Source: VBDM01 sp049663805 (GTDB lineage Bacteria > Pseudomonadota > Gammaproteobacteria > Burkholderiales > SG8-39). Taken from it: a stretch of 18,752 nt of DNA. The stretch spans positions 1 through 18,752 of the forward strand of contig JBATEB010000274.1 in NCBI GenBank assembly GCA_049663805.1. Reading direction: 5' to 3'. The notes beneath the pieces were generated by a model. It was given only the letters and a program-made list of their open reading frames with translations, was not told the origin of the DNA and did not search any database. This document shows positions 1 through 6,264 of this stretch, one piece after another. How positions within the stretch are numbered: position 1 is the first letter of the stretch; every line of letters begins with the position of its first letter. A program made the translations under genes and the position numbers.

Positions 1-469
1 CCGCGGTGGCGGCGAGGGCGCCGCCGAACGCGACCAGTTTTGGCAACGCGATCAGCGCGCCGCCGATTGGAACCGTGGTGAAGGTGTACGCGGTATCGAT
101 CGTGCGCGTGTCGGACCTCCAGAGAAACAGCGCGAGATTCTCGAGCACGATGGCCACGCCCAGCGTGACCAGCAGGATGTTCTCGTCCCGCCCGTGGCTC
201 GCCTTGCCGATGACGAAGCGGTAGAGCAGGTAACCCGCGGCGAACATCGCCGCGATCATCACGGGAAGAGCGAGGTAGGGATCGATGCCCGCCCCGCGGT
301 GCAGGAAATACACCCCGTAGAGCGCCATCATCAGCGCCGCGCCGTGGGCGAAGTTGATGATGTGCAGCACGCCGTAGATCAGCGTGAGACCGAGCGCGAT
401 CAGCGCATACACCGCCCCGGTCGTCAGGCCGTTCAGGACCGACGCGAAGAGGATCCAGGGATCCAGCAT
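1..469 (-). CDS. livH: LivH-type branched-chain amino acid ABC transporter permease (partial, 3' end missing)
   Basis: Inner-membrane permease subunit of a HAAT-family ABC importer (branched-chain amino acids, amides or urea). The minus-strand frame opens at an ATG at 469 with MLDPWILFASVLNGLT and stays open to the window edge, giving about 156 residues. The early segment with ALIALGLTLIYGVLHIINFAHG is the characteristic LivH/BPD_transp_2 signature, in which a hydrophobic helix ends in the conserved INFAHG motif. Further hydrophobic segments follow near residues 65-85 and 100-117, separated by a polar loop (SHGRDENILLVTLG) also typical of LivH. It lies 56 nt downstream of the binding-protein gene on the same strand, so the two are probably cotranscribed. 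livM, livG and livF are expected beyond the left edge. The substrate cannot be told from sequence. The family call is secure; the C-terminal half is not seen. Confidence 0.93.
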   Translation of the reverse strand, partial: MLDPWILFASVLNGLTTGAVYALIALGLTLIYGVLHIINFAHGAALMMALYGVYFLHRGAGIDPYLALPVMIAAMFAAGYLLYRFVIGKASHGRDENILLVTLGVAIVLENLALFLWRSDTRTIDTAYTFTTVPIGGALIALPKLVAFGGALAATA

Positions 470-491
470 GGCGTTCGCCGCAGGCGCCTCT

Positions 492-524
492 CGGGCCGCC
501 CGGCGCAAGCCGGCGAGCCGCCCG
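492..524 (-). other. GC-rich stem-loop between binding-protein gene and livH
   Basis: Two nested inverted repeats lie in the 56-nt gap. The outer arms are CGGGC (492-496) and GCCCG (520-524). The inner arms are CCGGC (500-504) and GCCGG (509-513), with a GCAA loop on the plus strand. There is no U-tract, so it is not a canonical terminator. Hairpins here are known in other ABC operons to protect the upstream message, giving more binding protein than permease. That role is inferred. Confidence 0.4.
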
Positions 525-525
525 C

Positions 526-1746
526 TCAGGCCTTCCAGGGGAAGACGGGCTCGGTCTCGGCGAAGGTGTTGGGCAGCACGACGCGGATGTCGCCCTTCAG
601 CACCTGCATCATGAGCGGCTGCGCGCCGGTATTCTGCCCGTCGACGAACTGCGTGGGACCGTAGGGCATGAAGTGCCCCTTCCAGGTCGAGGTCGCAAGC
701 GCCGCGATGACGTCCTCGCGCTTCGCCGACCTGGCGCGCTCGATCGCATCGGCCAGCAGGTACACCGACTGATAGTTGAGGAACACCTCGTAGGTGAAGA
801 ACTGGTCCTTGATCGCGTCGACTTTCTTCTTCAGCGCCCAGGCGCGCTTGTCCTTGGGATTGAACCAGTGATTGACGTCGATCACGCCGTTCGCCGCGTC
901 GGAGAACTCCTTGACGAACTTGTACGAGGATGCCGCGCCGCCGAGCACCGAGTAGATCGCCTTCGGCACCACGCCCTGCTGCTTCAGGGTGCGCACCAGC
1001 AGGGCGTACTCGTTGTAGTAGTTCGCCGGAATGACGATGTCGGGGTTGGCGGCTTTGATGCGCAGCACGATGTTGTTGAAGTCGCGGGTCGGGTTCGCGT
1101 GCTTGATGACCTCCTTGACCTCGAAGCCGAGCCCGGGCAGCTGCGCCGCGAGCAGGTTGGCGGTCCCCGTGCCGAACAGCGACTCCTCGTGGACGATCAT
1201 GACGCTCTTGGCCGGCTTCTGCGATAGCACGTTGAGCAGGTGCAGGTAATTGACCGCCGTATCGGCGGTGACCTTGTACCCTGGACCGAAGCGGAAGGTG
1301 TTTTTCAGGCCGCGCTGCACGATCTGGTCGGCGACGCCGACGTCGACCACGTGCGGGATGCCGTACTTCGCAGCCGACTGTGTGGTCGCGAGGCAGATCG
1401 CCGAGGCGTAGGCGCCGACGATCGCCGAGACGCCCATTTCGTTCATTTTCTCGACTTCCGCCGCGCCGACCTCGGGCTTGGACTGGGCATCCCCCAGCAC
1501 CGCGTCGATCTTCGCGCCGCCGAGCGATTTGATGCCTCCGGCGGCATTAATCTCGGCGACCGCGAGCTGCGCGCCGAGCCGCGACAGGTTGCCCGAGTAA
1601 GCGAGAAAGCCGGTCACCGGATGAAGGATGCCGATCCTGACCGGAACCGCCTGGGCCCGGGCGCCGAGGGGCAGCGCCGCGCTCGCCGCGAGCGCGCTCG
1701 TGTTGATCAGGAACTGCCTGCGGGTCCTGCGGTTTGTGTATTTCAT
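526..1746 (-). CDS. Periplasmic substrate-binding protein of a branched-chain amino acid/amide ABC transporter (Peripla_BP_6, LivK-like), Tat-type leader
   Basis: Periplasmic receptor that delivers substrate to the LivHM permease. I chose the ATG at 1746 (406 aa) because AAGGAG lies 7 nt before it (1754-1759) and because it begins the export signal; a longer open frame upstream has no such support. Residues 1-33 form a twin-arginine-like leader: TRRQFL at 8-13, a hydrophobic stretch to about 27, then an ARA-Q cleavage site near 31. The mature protein starts with VPVRIGILHPVTGFLAYSG, the typical first beta strand and ligand loop of type I periplasmic binding proteins, followed by GAQLAVAEINAAGG. 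Length fits the family. The close partner is livH downstream. The ligand may be a branched-chain amino acid, short amide, urea or aromatic acid; the sequence does not decide. Confidence 0.92.
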   Translation of the reverse strand: MKYTNRRTRRQFLINTSALAASAALPLGARAQAVPVRIGILHPVTGFLAYSGNLSRLGAQLAVAEINAAGGIKSLGGAKIDAVLGDAQSKPEVGAAEVEKMNEMGVSAIVGAYASAICLATTQSAAKYGIPHVVDVGVADQIVQRGLKNTFRFGPGYKVTADTAVNYLHLLNVLSQKPAKSVMIVHEESLFGTGTANLLAAQLPGLGFEVKEVIKHANPTRDFNNIVLRIKAANPDIVIPANYYNEYALLVRTLKQQGVVPKAIYSVLGGAASSYKFVKEFSDAANGVIDVNHWFNPKDKRAWALKKKVDAIKDQFFTYEVFLNYQSVYLLADAIERARSAKREDVIAALATSTWKGHFMPYGPTQFVDGQNTGAQPLMMQVLKGDIRVVLPNTFAETEPVFPWKA

Positions 1747-1872
1747 GGGGAGGCTCCTTGCGAGGGATATGCCGTATCGGTGCTGCGCGCGCCCGTTTGC
1801 GCTCGGTCCGGGTTGCCGGCGCGCGCTCCGGAGCGTCGCTCTCCGGGCACTTCGCAAGGGGCGTTACGACAA

Positions 1873-1902
1873 ATCATGCCGTCGCCGGGCGCGGCAAGTC
1901 AA
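1873..1902 (-). promoter_or_regulatory. Candidate sigma-70 promoter for the ABC transporter genes
   Basis: On the minus strand TTGACT (1902-1897) matches the -35 consensus at five of six bases, and CATGAT (1878-1873) matches the -10 at four of six, with an 18-nt spacer. This would start transcription near 1866 and give a leader of about 120 nt before the binding-protein ATG. The rest of 1747-2000 is GC-rich with short palindromes, and I see no gene in it. Confidence 0.4.
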
Positions 1903-2000
1903 GCGCGGAGGCTGGATCAAGGGGGATATCAAAGGACACCACGGGAGGCTCTCCCGATCTCCGGAGAGCAACTGCGGTTGCATGATTGACGTGCAGGGCC

Positions 2001-2090
2001 TGGCGGAAGGTGTGAGATTCGAACTCACGAGAAGCTTGCGCCTCTGCCGGTTTTCAAGACCGGTGCCTTCAACCGCTCGGCCAACCTTCC
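2001..2090 (-). tRNA. tRNA-Ser (anticodon UGA)
   Basis: A complete class II tRNA reads on the minus strand from 2090. The acceptor arms GGAAGGT and ACCTTCC pair, followed by discriminator G and an encoded CCA (2003-2001). The anticodon stem CCGGT/ACCGG encloses loop CTTGAAA, giving anticodon TGA (2056-2054), which reads UCA-type serine codons. The long variable arm (GAGGCGCAAGCTTCTC region) is the mark of a serine tRNA, and the T-loop GTTCGAATC is canonical. No tRNA-flanking integrase or direct repeat is visible, so there is no sign that this gene is used as an attachment site. Confidence 0.97.
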
Positions 2091-2230
2091 CTGTAGGGCC
2101 ACCTTCGCCGGATCGAGCCCAAGCTCGGCGATCCGAGCGGAAATGTCGATCTCGAGAACCCAGTAAGTGCCTGTCAGGGCTTGAATTGTACCATCATGCC
2201 CCCACCTACCTCCCCTCGGGCGTCGCGTCA

Positions 2231-2259
2231 TTGAAACTTCGCCGCCCTTGGCCTACTCT
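2231..2259 (+). promoter_or_regulatory. Candidate promoter for the Bax inhibitor-like gene
   Basis: TTGAAA at 2231-2236 is followed, after 17 nt, by TACTCT at 2254-2259. The -35 is good and the -10 is weak. Placement about 40 nt before the ATG at 2300 is reasonable. The rest of the 2091-2299 gap carries the upstream region of the divergent tRNA-Ser; I see no gene in it. Confidence 0.35.
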
Positions 2260-2299
2260 AACGCCTGTCACAGTCGCCTTACGACGGAGGATTGAGAAT

Positions 2300-3004
2300 A
2301 TGCAGCTGCAACCGATTCGCACGAACGAAAACGCCCGCGCGACCTACGGCGCGACCATCAGCGCCGAGTCGCAAAAGGTTCTGCGGAATACCTATCTGCT
2401 CCTCGCCCTGACGATGGTTCCCACGATCGTGGGCGCCTTCATCGGCATGTCGACCGCAGGCATATTGATCCAGCACCCCATCCTTTCCACGGTAATCATG
2501 CTCGCGGCCGTGATCGGCCTGCAGTTCGCCATCGTCGCCAATCGCAACAGCGCGCTCGGCATCGTCTTCCTGTTGCTGATGACCGGTCTGCTCGGCTGGT
2601 TCCTGGGGCCGCTGCTCAGCTACGCGCTCGCCCTGAAGAACGGCGCCCAGCTGGTGGGCTACGCCGCCGGCGGCACGGGCGTGGTGTTCCTGGTCATGGG
2701 CGCGATCGCGATCGCGACCAAGCGCGACTTCAGCTTCATGGGGAAATTCCTGTTCGTCGGAATGATCGCCCTGCTGATCGCGATGTTCGCGAACATGTTC
2801 CTGCAGATCCCGGCGCTCGCGCTCACCATTTCGACCCTGGTGATCGTGGTGTTCTCGCTGTTCCTCCTTCACGACCTCTCCAGGATCGTGACCGGGGGCG
2901 AGACCAACTACATCGTCGCGACGACCGGGGTGTACCTGAGCCTGTTCAATATCTTCGTGAGCCTGCTCCGGATTCTGATGATGCTGACCGGACAGCGAGA
3001 ATAG
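2300..3004 (+). CDS. Bax inhibitor-1/YccA-like multipass membrane protein (UPF0005)
   Basis: Inner-membrane protein of the BI-1/TMBIM family. In E. coli the relative YccA binds the FtsH protease and modulates membrane-protein turnover; other members act as pH-sensitive calcium leak channels. The ATG at 2300 is set by GGAGG at 2286-2290 with 9-nt spacing, giving 234 aa, a normal length. About seven hydrophobic segments are visible (roughly residues 31-50, 61-80, 86-110, 119-140, 149-168, 171-190 and 207-229). The family hallmark near the C terminus is present: HDLSRIVTGGETNYIVATTG at 191-210, followed by YLSLFNIFVSLLRI. The N terminus (about 28 residues) is polar and predicted cytoplasmic. It is the only plus-strand gene here, with its own promoter candidate and a strong terminator. 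The cellular role in this organism is inferred from the family. Confidence 0.93.
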   Translation: MQLQPIRTNENARATYGATISAESQKVLRNTYLLLALTMVPTIVGAFIGMSTAGILIQHPILSTVIMLAAVIGLQFAIVANRNSALGIVFLLLMTGLLGWFLGPLLSYALALKNGAQLVGYAAGGTGVVFLVMGAIAIATKRDFSFMGKFLFVGMIALLIAMFANMFLQIPALALTISTLVIVVFSLFLLHDLSRIVTGGETNYIVATTGVYLSLFNIFVSLLRILMMLTGQRE

Positions 3005-3023
3005 AAGCGGAGAGCGGTTCAAG

Positions 3024-3047
3024 AAAGGGCGCTTCGGCGCCCTTTTT
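3024..3047. terminator. Rho-independent terminator, probably bidirectional
   Basis: A 9-bp perfect stem, AAAGGGCGC (3024-3032) and GCGCCCTTT (3037-3045), closes a stable TTCG tetraloop and runs into a T-tract on the plus strand. It ends the Bax inhibitor-like gene 20 nt after its stop. On the minus strand the same hairpin is followed by TTTCTT and lies 9 nt past the rlmD stop, so it likely also ends the large leftward operon. Confidence 0.88.
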
Positions 3048-3055
3048 GTTTGCGC

Positions 3056-4345
3056 TCACCGCTCGAAGAGCGCGATCGCTTCCATATGGGAAGTGTGGGG
3101 GAACATGTTGACCACGCCGGCCGCGATGAGCCGATAGCCCTGCGCGCGCACCAGCATGGCGCTGTCGCGCGCCAGCGTTGCCGGATCGCAGGAAACGTAT
3201 ACAACCCGGCCCGGAGGACGCACGGCGAGCGATTTCAGCAGCTCGATCGCGCCCTCGCGCGGAGGATCGAGCAGCACCTTGTCGCACGGGGGCAGGGCCG
3301 CGCACGCTCCCGCATCGAACAGGTTCGCCGAGAGGAAATGGGAGCGTTCCGCAAGCCCGTTCGCAATCGCGTTCGCCTGCGCGCGCGCGACCAACACTGA
3401 ATTTCCTTCGACCCCGAGAACCTCGGCCCCGCAGCGCGCGATCGGCAGCGTGAAATTTCCCAGTCCGCAGAAGTAATCGCCGATTTTTTCTCCGGGGCGC
3501 GGATCGAGCAGGGCCATCGCCCGCCGCACGAGCACCCGGTTGGTCGCGTGATTGACCTGGGTGAAATCGGTCGGCCCGAACGCGATTCGCAGATCGTAAT
3601 CCGGCAGCGCGTAGCAGAGGTCCGGGCCTTGAAGCGGCCAGAACGGCCGCGCCGAGTCCGGCCCCGCGGGCTGCGCCCATAACTGCACACCGTGCCGCTC
3701 CGCGAACTCCCTGAGCCGTTCCCCGTCGCCCGCGGAAGGCGGCTCCAGCAGGCGCAGGACGAGGACGACCCGCTCCTCGCCCACCGCGACCTCGATCTGC
3801 GGAATCCGGCCCTGGATCTCCAGCGAACCGACCAGTTCGCGCAGCGGCCGGATGAGGCCGGATACGCGAGGCGGAAGGACCTCGCAGCTCGTCATCTCCG
3901 TCACGTAGCGGGATTTGCGCTCCCGGAAGCCCACCAGCGACGCATTCTTTTTCGGCACCCAGCGCACCGACATCCGCGCCCGGTGCCGGTAGCCCCAGGA
4001 CAATCCGTAGATGGGGCGCAGCATCGTCTCGGGGCGCACCCGGCCGACGTGCCACAGGGCGTCCTCCAGCACCCGTTGCTTCGCCGCGACCTGGGCGCGC
4101 TCCTCCACGTGCTGCATCGAGCAACCGCCGCAGGTGCCGAAGAAAGCGCAGCGGGGCGAGGTCCGCACCGCCCCCGCCCTCTCGATCCGCACGATCTGGG
4201 CGAGCTCCCAGGCGGGTTTCTTCCGGTACGCGGCGTACTCCACCCGCTCGCCGGGGACCGCCCCGTCGATGAACACGGCTTTCCCGTCGACGTGCGCGAC
4301 GCCGCGTCCCTCCCGGTCAAGCGATTCGACCTGCGCGGCCGGCAC
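3056..4345 (-). CDS. rlmD: 23S rRNA (uracil-1939 C5)-methyltransferase RlmD
   Basis: SAM-dependent enzyme that methylates U1939 of 23S rRNA. The 429-aa product starts at GTG (4345), 12 nt after the exonuclease stop. An N-terminal TRAM-like RNA-binding region (about 5-55) has the usual GRGVAHVDGKAVFIDGAVPGE. The [4Fe-4S] cysteines are all present: C66, C72 and C75 in CAFFGTCGGC, plus C154. The Rossmann methyltransferase domain carries QVNH (263-266) and the SAM loop DYFCGLGNFTLPIA (290-303). LLDPPREG (358-365) is present, as is the catalytic cysteine C386 within YVSCDPATLARD. The C-terminal FPHTSHMEAIALFER is diagnostic of TrmA/RlmD enzymes; the Fe-S motif and length favour RlmD over TrmA. It is the last gene of the leftward run before the shared terminator. 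Confidence 0.95.
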   Translation of the reverse strand: MPAAQVESLDREGRGVAHVDGKAVFIDGAVPGERVEYAAYRKKPAWELAQIVRIERAGAVRTSPRCAFFGTCGGCSMQHVEERAQVAAKQRVLEDALWHVGRVRPETMLRPIYGLSWGYRHRARMSVRWVPKKNASLVGFRERKSRYVTEMTSCEVLPPRVSGLIRPLRELVGSLEIQGRIPQIEVAVGEERVVLVLRLLEPPSAGDGERLREFAERHGVQLWAQPAGPDSARPFWPLQGPDLCYALPDYDLRIAFGPTDFTQVNHATNRVLVRRAMALLDPRPGEKIGDYFCGLGNFTLPIARCGAEVLGVEGNSVLVARAQANAIANGLAERSHFLSANLFDAGACAALPPCDKVLLDPPREGAIELLKSLAVRPPGRVVYVSCDPATLARDSAMLVRAQGYRLIAAGVVNMFPHTSHMEAIALFER

Positions 4346-4357
4346 CTCGCCCCCCGG

Positions 4358-5131
4358 TCAGTTCCACCGGGCCAGGAACTCGCGCCAGTGGCTGTCATGG
4401 GATCGGCCCAGCGTGTCGCGAACGAGGGCCGATTCGCGATCGTACCGGGCCTGATCGAGGACCCCGCGAAGCAATTGAAACCTGAGGAACATGAGGTAGG
4501 TATTGAGCGCGTCGGTTTCGCAGTAGCGCCGGATTTCGTCGATCTTCCCCCCGAGGTAGGCTTCCCACACCTTCGATCCGTCCAGACCGAGCTTTCCGGG
4601 CAGCCCCGCGAGGCGCGACAGCTGGTCGAGCGGCACATTGTTGCGCGGCTGGTACATCGCCAGAAGGTCCATCAGGTCGATGTGTCTCCGGTGATACCGG
4701 CTCACGTAGTTGTTTCCGCGGAAGTCGCGATCTTCGTCTCCCCACTCCCAGTAGCGCGCGGCGGCGACCCCGTGTATCAGGGCGCGGTAGTTGAGGACCG
4801 GCAGATCGAATCCTCCGCCGTTCCAGGAAACGAGCTGCGGCGTGTATTTGTCGATGCCGTCGAAGAAACGCCGGATCAGCTCCGCCTCGCCGTCGGCGGC
4901 GGAGCCGAGCGACCAGCAGCGGAAACCGTCCCCCTCGCGCAGCGCGCAGGCGATCGCCACGACCCGCTGCAGGTGCAGCGGCAGGAACTCATTCCCGGTT
5001 TTCGTGCGTCGCTCCCGGAAGGCGAACTCGGCGACCTCGGCGTCTCCAAAATCCGGATCGATGTCGTGAAGGAGGCGCAGCCCGGCGATGTCCGGCACCG
5101 TTTCGATATCGAATGCGAGCAGCGGCGTCAT
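4358..5131 (-). CDS. PolB-type predicted 3'-5' exonuclease (DEDDy, DNA_pol_B_exo2 family)
   Basis: Stand-alone 257-aa exonuclease domain resembling the proofreading domain of family B DNA polymerases, with no polymerase part. The DEDDy catalytic set is visible: D8 and E10 in FDIET (motif I), D109 in SWNGGGFDLP (motif II), and Y203/D207 in YCETDALNTY (motif III, YxxxD). HIDLMDLLAMY (150-160) is also typical. The ATG at 5131 puts motif I at residues 7-11, as in relatives, but no Shine-Dalgarno sequence precedes it; instead an ACCTCCT stretch, resembling the 16S 3' end itself, lies just upstream. It is 82 nt from cysM and 12 nt before rlmD. The family is widespread in Proteobacteria and largely uncharacterised; substrate (DNA or RNA) is unknown. 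rlmD adjacency suggests RNA or ribosome upkeep, but this is inference. Confidence 0.88.
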   Translation of the reverse strand: MTPLLAFDIETVPDIAGLRLLHDIDPDFGDAEVAEFAFRERRTKTGNEFLPLHLQRVVAIACALREGDGFRCWSLGSAADGEAELIRRFFDGIDKYTPQLVSWNGGGFDLPVLNYRALIHGVAAARYWEWGDEDRDFRGNNYVSRYHRRHIDLMDLLAMYQPRNNVPLDQLSRLAGLPGKLGLDGSKVWEAYLGGKIDEIRRYCETDALNTYLMFLRFQLLRGVLDQARYDRESALVRDTLGRSHDSHWREFLARWN

Positions 5132-5167
5132 TTCAGGAGGTGTCGCGATTCAGTCGGTAGGAGGGAC

Positions 5168-5182
5168 ACGCGAAAGTCGCGT
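5168..5182 (-). other. Small stem-loop between cysM and the exonuclease gene
   Basis: ACGCGA (5168-5173) and TCGCGT (5177-5182) form a 6-bp perfect stem with a 3-nt loop in the 82-nt gap. No U-tract follows, so it is not a terminator. It may stabilise the processed message; no function is shown by sequence. Confidence 0.3.
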
Positions 5183-5213
5183 TTTCCGCGCCGCGTCCTG
5201 CCTGCCGCAGGTC

Positions 5214-6104
5214 TCAGTCGGGAAAAACGCCGGTCGAAAGGTAACGGTCGCCGCGGTCGCACACGATCGTGACGATGGTCGCGTTCTCGACCTGGCGCGA
5301 GATCCTGAGCGCGACCGCAACGGCGCCGCCGGAAGAAATTCCCGCGAAGATGCCTTCCTCCCTCGCCAGCAGGCGCGCCGTCTCCTCGGCCTCCGCCTGG
5401 CTGACGTACTCGAGCCGGTCGACGCGGGCACGGTCGTAGATCTTCGGCAGATAGGCTTCGGGCCACTTGCGGATACCGGGAATCTGCGATCCTTCCTCCG
5501 GCTGGCAGCCGATGATCCGGATCTTCGGGTTCTTCTCCTTGAAGAAACGCGAGCAGCCCATGATGGTGCCCGTCGTACCCATGCTGCTGACGAAGTGGGT
5601 GATCGTGCCCTTGGTGTCGCGCCAGATTTCCGGCCCGGTGCCCTCGTAGTGGGACAGGGAATTGTCGGGGTTGGCGAACTGATCGAGGATGCGCCCCTTG
5701 CCCTCGGCCTGCATTCCCTCCGCGAGGTCGCGCGCGGCCTCCATGCCTCCGGCCTTGGGCGTGAGCACGATCTCGGCGCCGAACGCGCGCATCGTCTGGC
5801 GGCGCTCCGCCGACAGGTGTTCGGGCATGACCAGGATCATCCGATAGCCCCGGATGGCCGCCGCCATCGCGAGCGCGATGCCGGTATTGCCGCTGGTGGC
5901 TTCGATCAGGGCGTCGCCGGGCTTGATGGTTCCGCGCTTCTCGGCACCGGCGATCATGGACATCGCCGGACGGTCCTTGACGGAACCCGCCGGATTGTTG
6001 CCCTCCAGTTTGGCGAGGAGGATGTTCGACGTCCGCCCCGGGAGACGCTTGAGCCTTACCAAAGGCGTATCGCCGACCGTGTCCTCGATCGTCCTGTAGG
6101 TCAA
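5214..6104 (-). CDS. cysM: Cysteine synthase B (O-acetylserine sulfhydrylase B)
   Basis: PLP enzyme that makes cysteine from O-acetylserine and sulfide, or S-sulfocysteine from thiosulfate. I place the start at TTG 6104 (296 aa), because it yields MTYRTIEDTVGDTPLVRL, which lines up with the usual CysM N terminus. GGAG lies 12 nt upstream, which is rather far; GTG at 6122 is the alternative. An open frame to 6164 would begin inside a perfect hairpin and is unlikely. K43 in NPAGSVKDR is the PLP Schiff-base lysine. SGNTG (71-75) binds the substrate carboxylate, and the SSMGTTGTI glycine loop and ISSGGA near the C terminus hold the phosphate and ring. The EGNNPAGSVKDRPA context and short length favour CysM over CysK. 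It follows hldD after a 160-nt leader and may have its own promoter. Confidence 0.93.
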   Translation of the reverse strand: MTYRTIEDTVGDTPLVRLKRLPGRTSNILLAKLEGNNPAGSVKDRPAMSMIAGAEKRGTIKPGDALIEATSGNTGIALAMAAAIRGYRMILVMPEHLSAERRQTMRAFGAEIVLTPKAGGMEAARDLAEGMQAEGKGRILDQFANPDNSLSHYEGTGPEIWRDTKGTITHFVSSMGTTGTIMGCSRFFKEKNPKIRIIGCQPEEGSQIPGIRKWPEAYLPKIYDRARVDRLEYVSQAEAEETARLLAREEGIFAGISSGGAVAVALRISRQVENATIVTIVCDRGDRYLSTGVFPD

Positions 6105-6142
6105 CGCGGGATTGCGCTCCACTTTTCTATGAACCGTACAAA

Positions 6143-6164
6143 ATGAGGGGACACATCCCCTCAT
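6143..6164 (-). other. Perfect hairpin with U-tract in cysM leader (terminator/attenuator-like)
   Basis: ATGAGGGGA (6143-6151) and TCCCCTCAT (6156-6164) form a 9-bp perfect stem with a CACA/TGTG loop. On the minus (coding) strand it is followed by TTTTGT, giving the look of a rho-independent terminator 39 nt before the TTG start of cysM. A second AGGGGA copy at 6167-6172 could pair with the same downstream arm, an alternative fold. It may also be a dispersed REP-like repeat. Which of these is right cannot be settled from one copy. Confidence 0.5.
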
Positions 6165-6179
6165 GCTCCCCTAAGTCAG

Positions 6180-6207
6180 GTCCGTTCCAGGCAATTTTGA
6201 AACGGAC
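6180..6207 (-). repeat. Inverted repeat upstream of the cysM hairpin
   Basis: GTCCGTT (6180-6186) and AACGGAC (6201-6207) are perfect inverted arms around a 14-nt A/T-containing centre. On the minus strand the stem can be lengthened to 9 bp with one G-U pair. It lies at or just past the predicted transcription start for cysM, so it may be a regulator-binding site or a leader stem. Confidence 0.4.
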
Positions 6208-6210
6208 TCT

Positions 6211-6239
6211 ATGATATCCCATGCGCCGGGTCGGTTCAC
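6211..6239 (-). promoter_or_regulatory. Candidate promoter for cysM
   Basis: On the minus strand TATCAT (6216-6211) matches five of six -10 bases. GTGAAC (6239-6234) is a poor -35, with a 17-nt spacer. The site lies in the hldD-cysM gap and would give a leader of about 100 nt containing the hairpins described here. Confidence 0.35.
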
Positions 6240-6264
6240 CGCCGCAGCCCGGCCCGAATCGCCG

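Noticed and set aside
2001..2090. tRNA-Ser as an integration site for a mobile island
   Set aside because: No integrase, no repeated 3' tRNA fragment nearby, and the flanking genes are ordinary chromosomal ones.
2025..2231. 68-codon minus-strand frame running into tRNA-Ser
   Set aside because: Its C-terminal part (RLAERLKAPVLKTGRG) is the familiar mistranslation of a serine tRNA, and the upstream part has no start or ribosome binding support. A TACAAT at 2190-2185 may be the tRNA -10 box, but I see no -35.
3692..5272. 526-codon plus-strand frame opposite rlmD and the exonuclease gene
   Set aside because: It spans the boundary of two real minus-strand genes whose motifs are intact; its composition is that of a shadow frame.
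6105..6164. Extended N terminus of CysM starting at the ATG at 6164
   Set aside because: The ATG is part of a perfect hairpin arm and the extra 20 residues do not resemble CysM; the family N terminus starts at the TTG at 6104.
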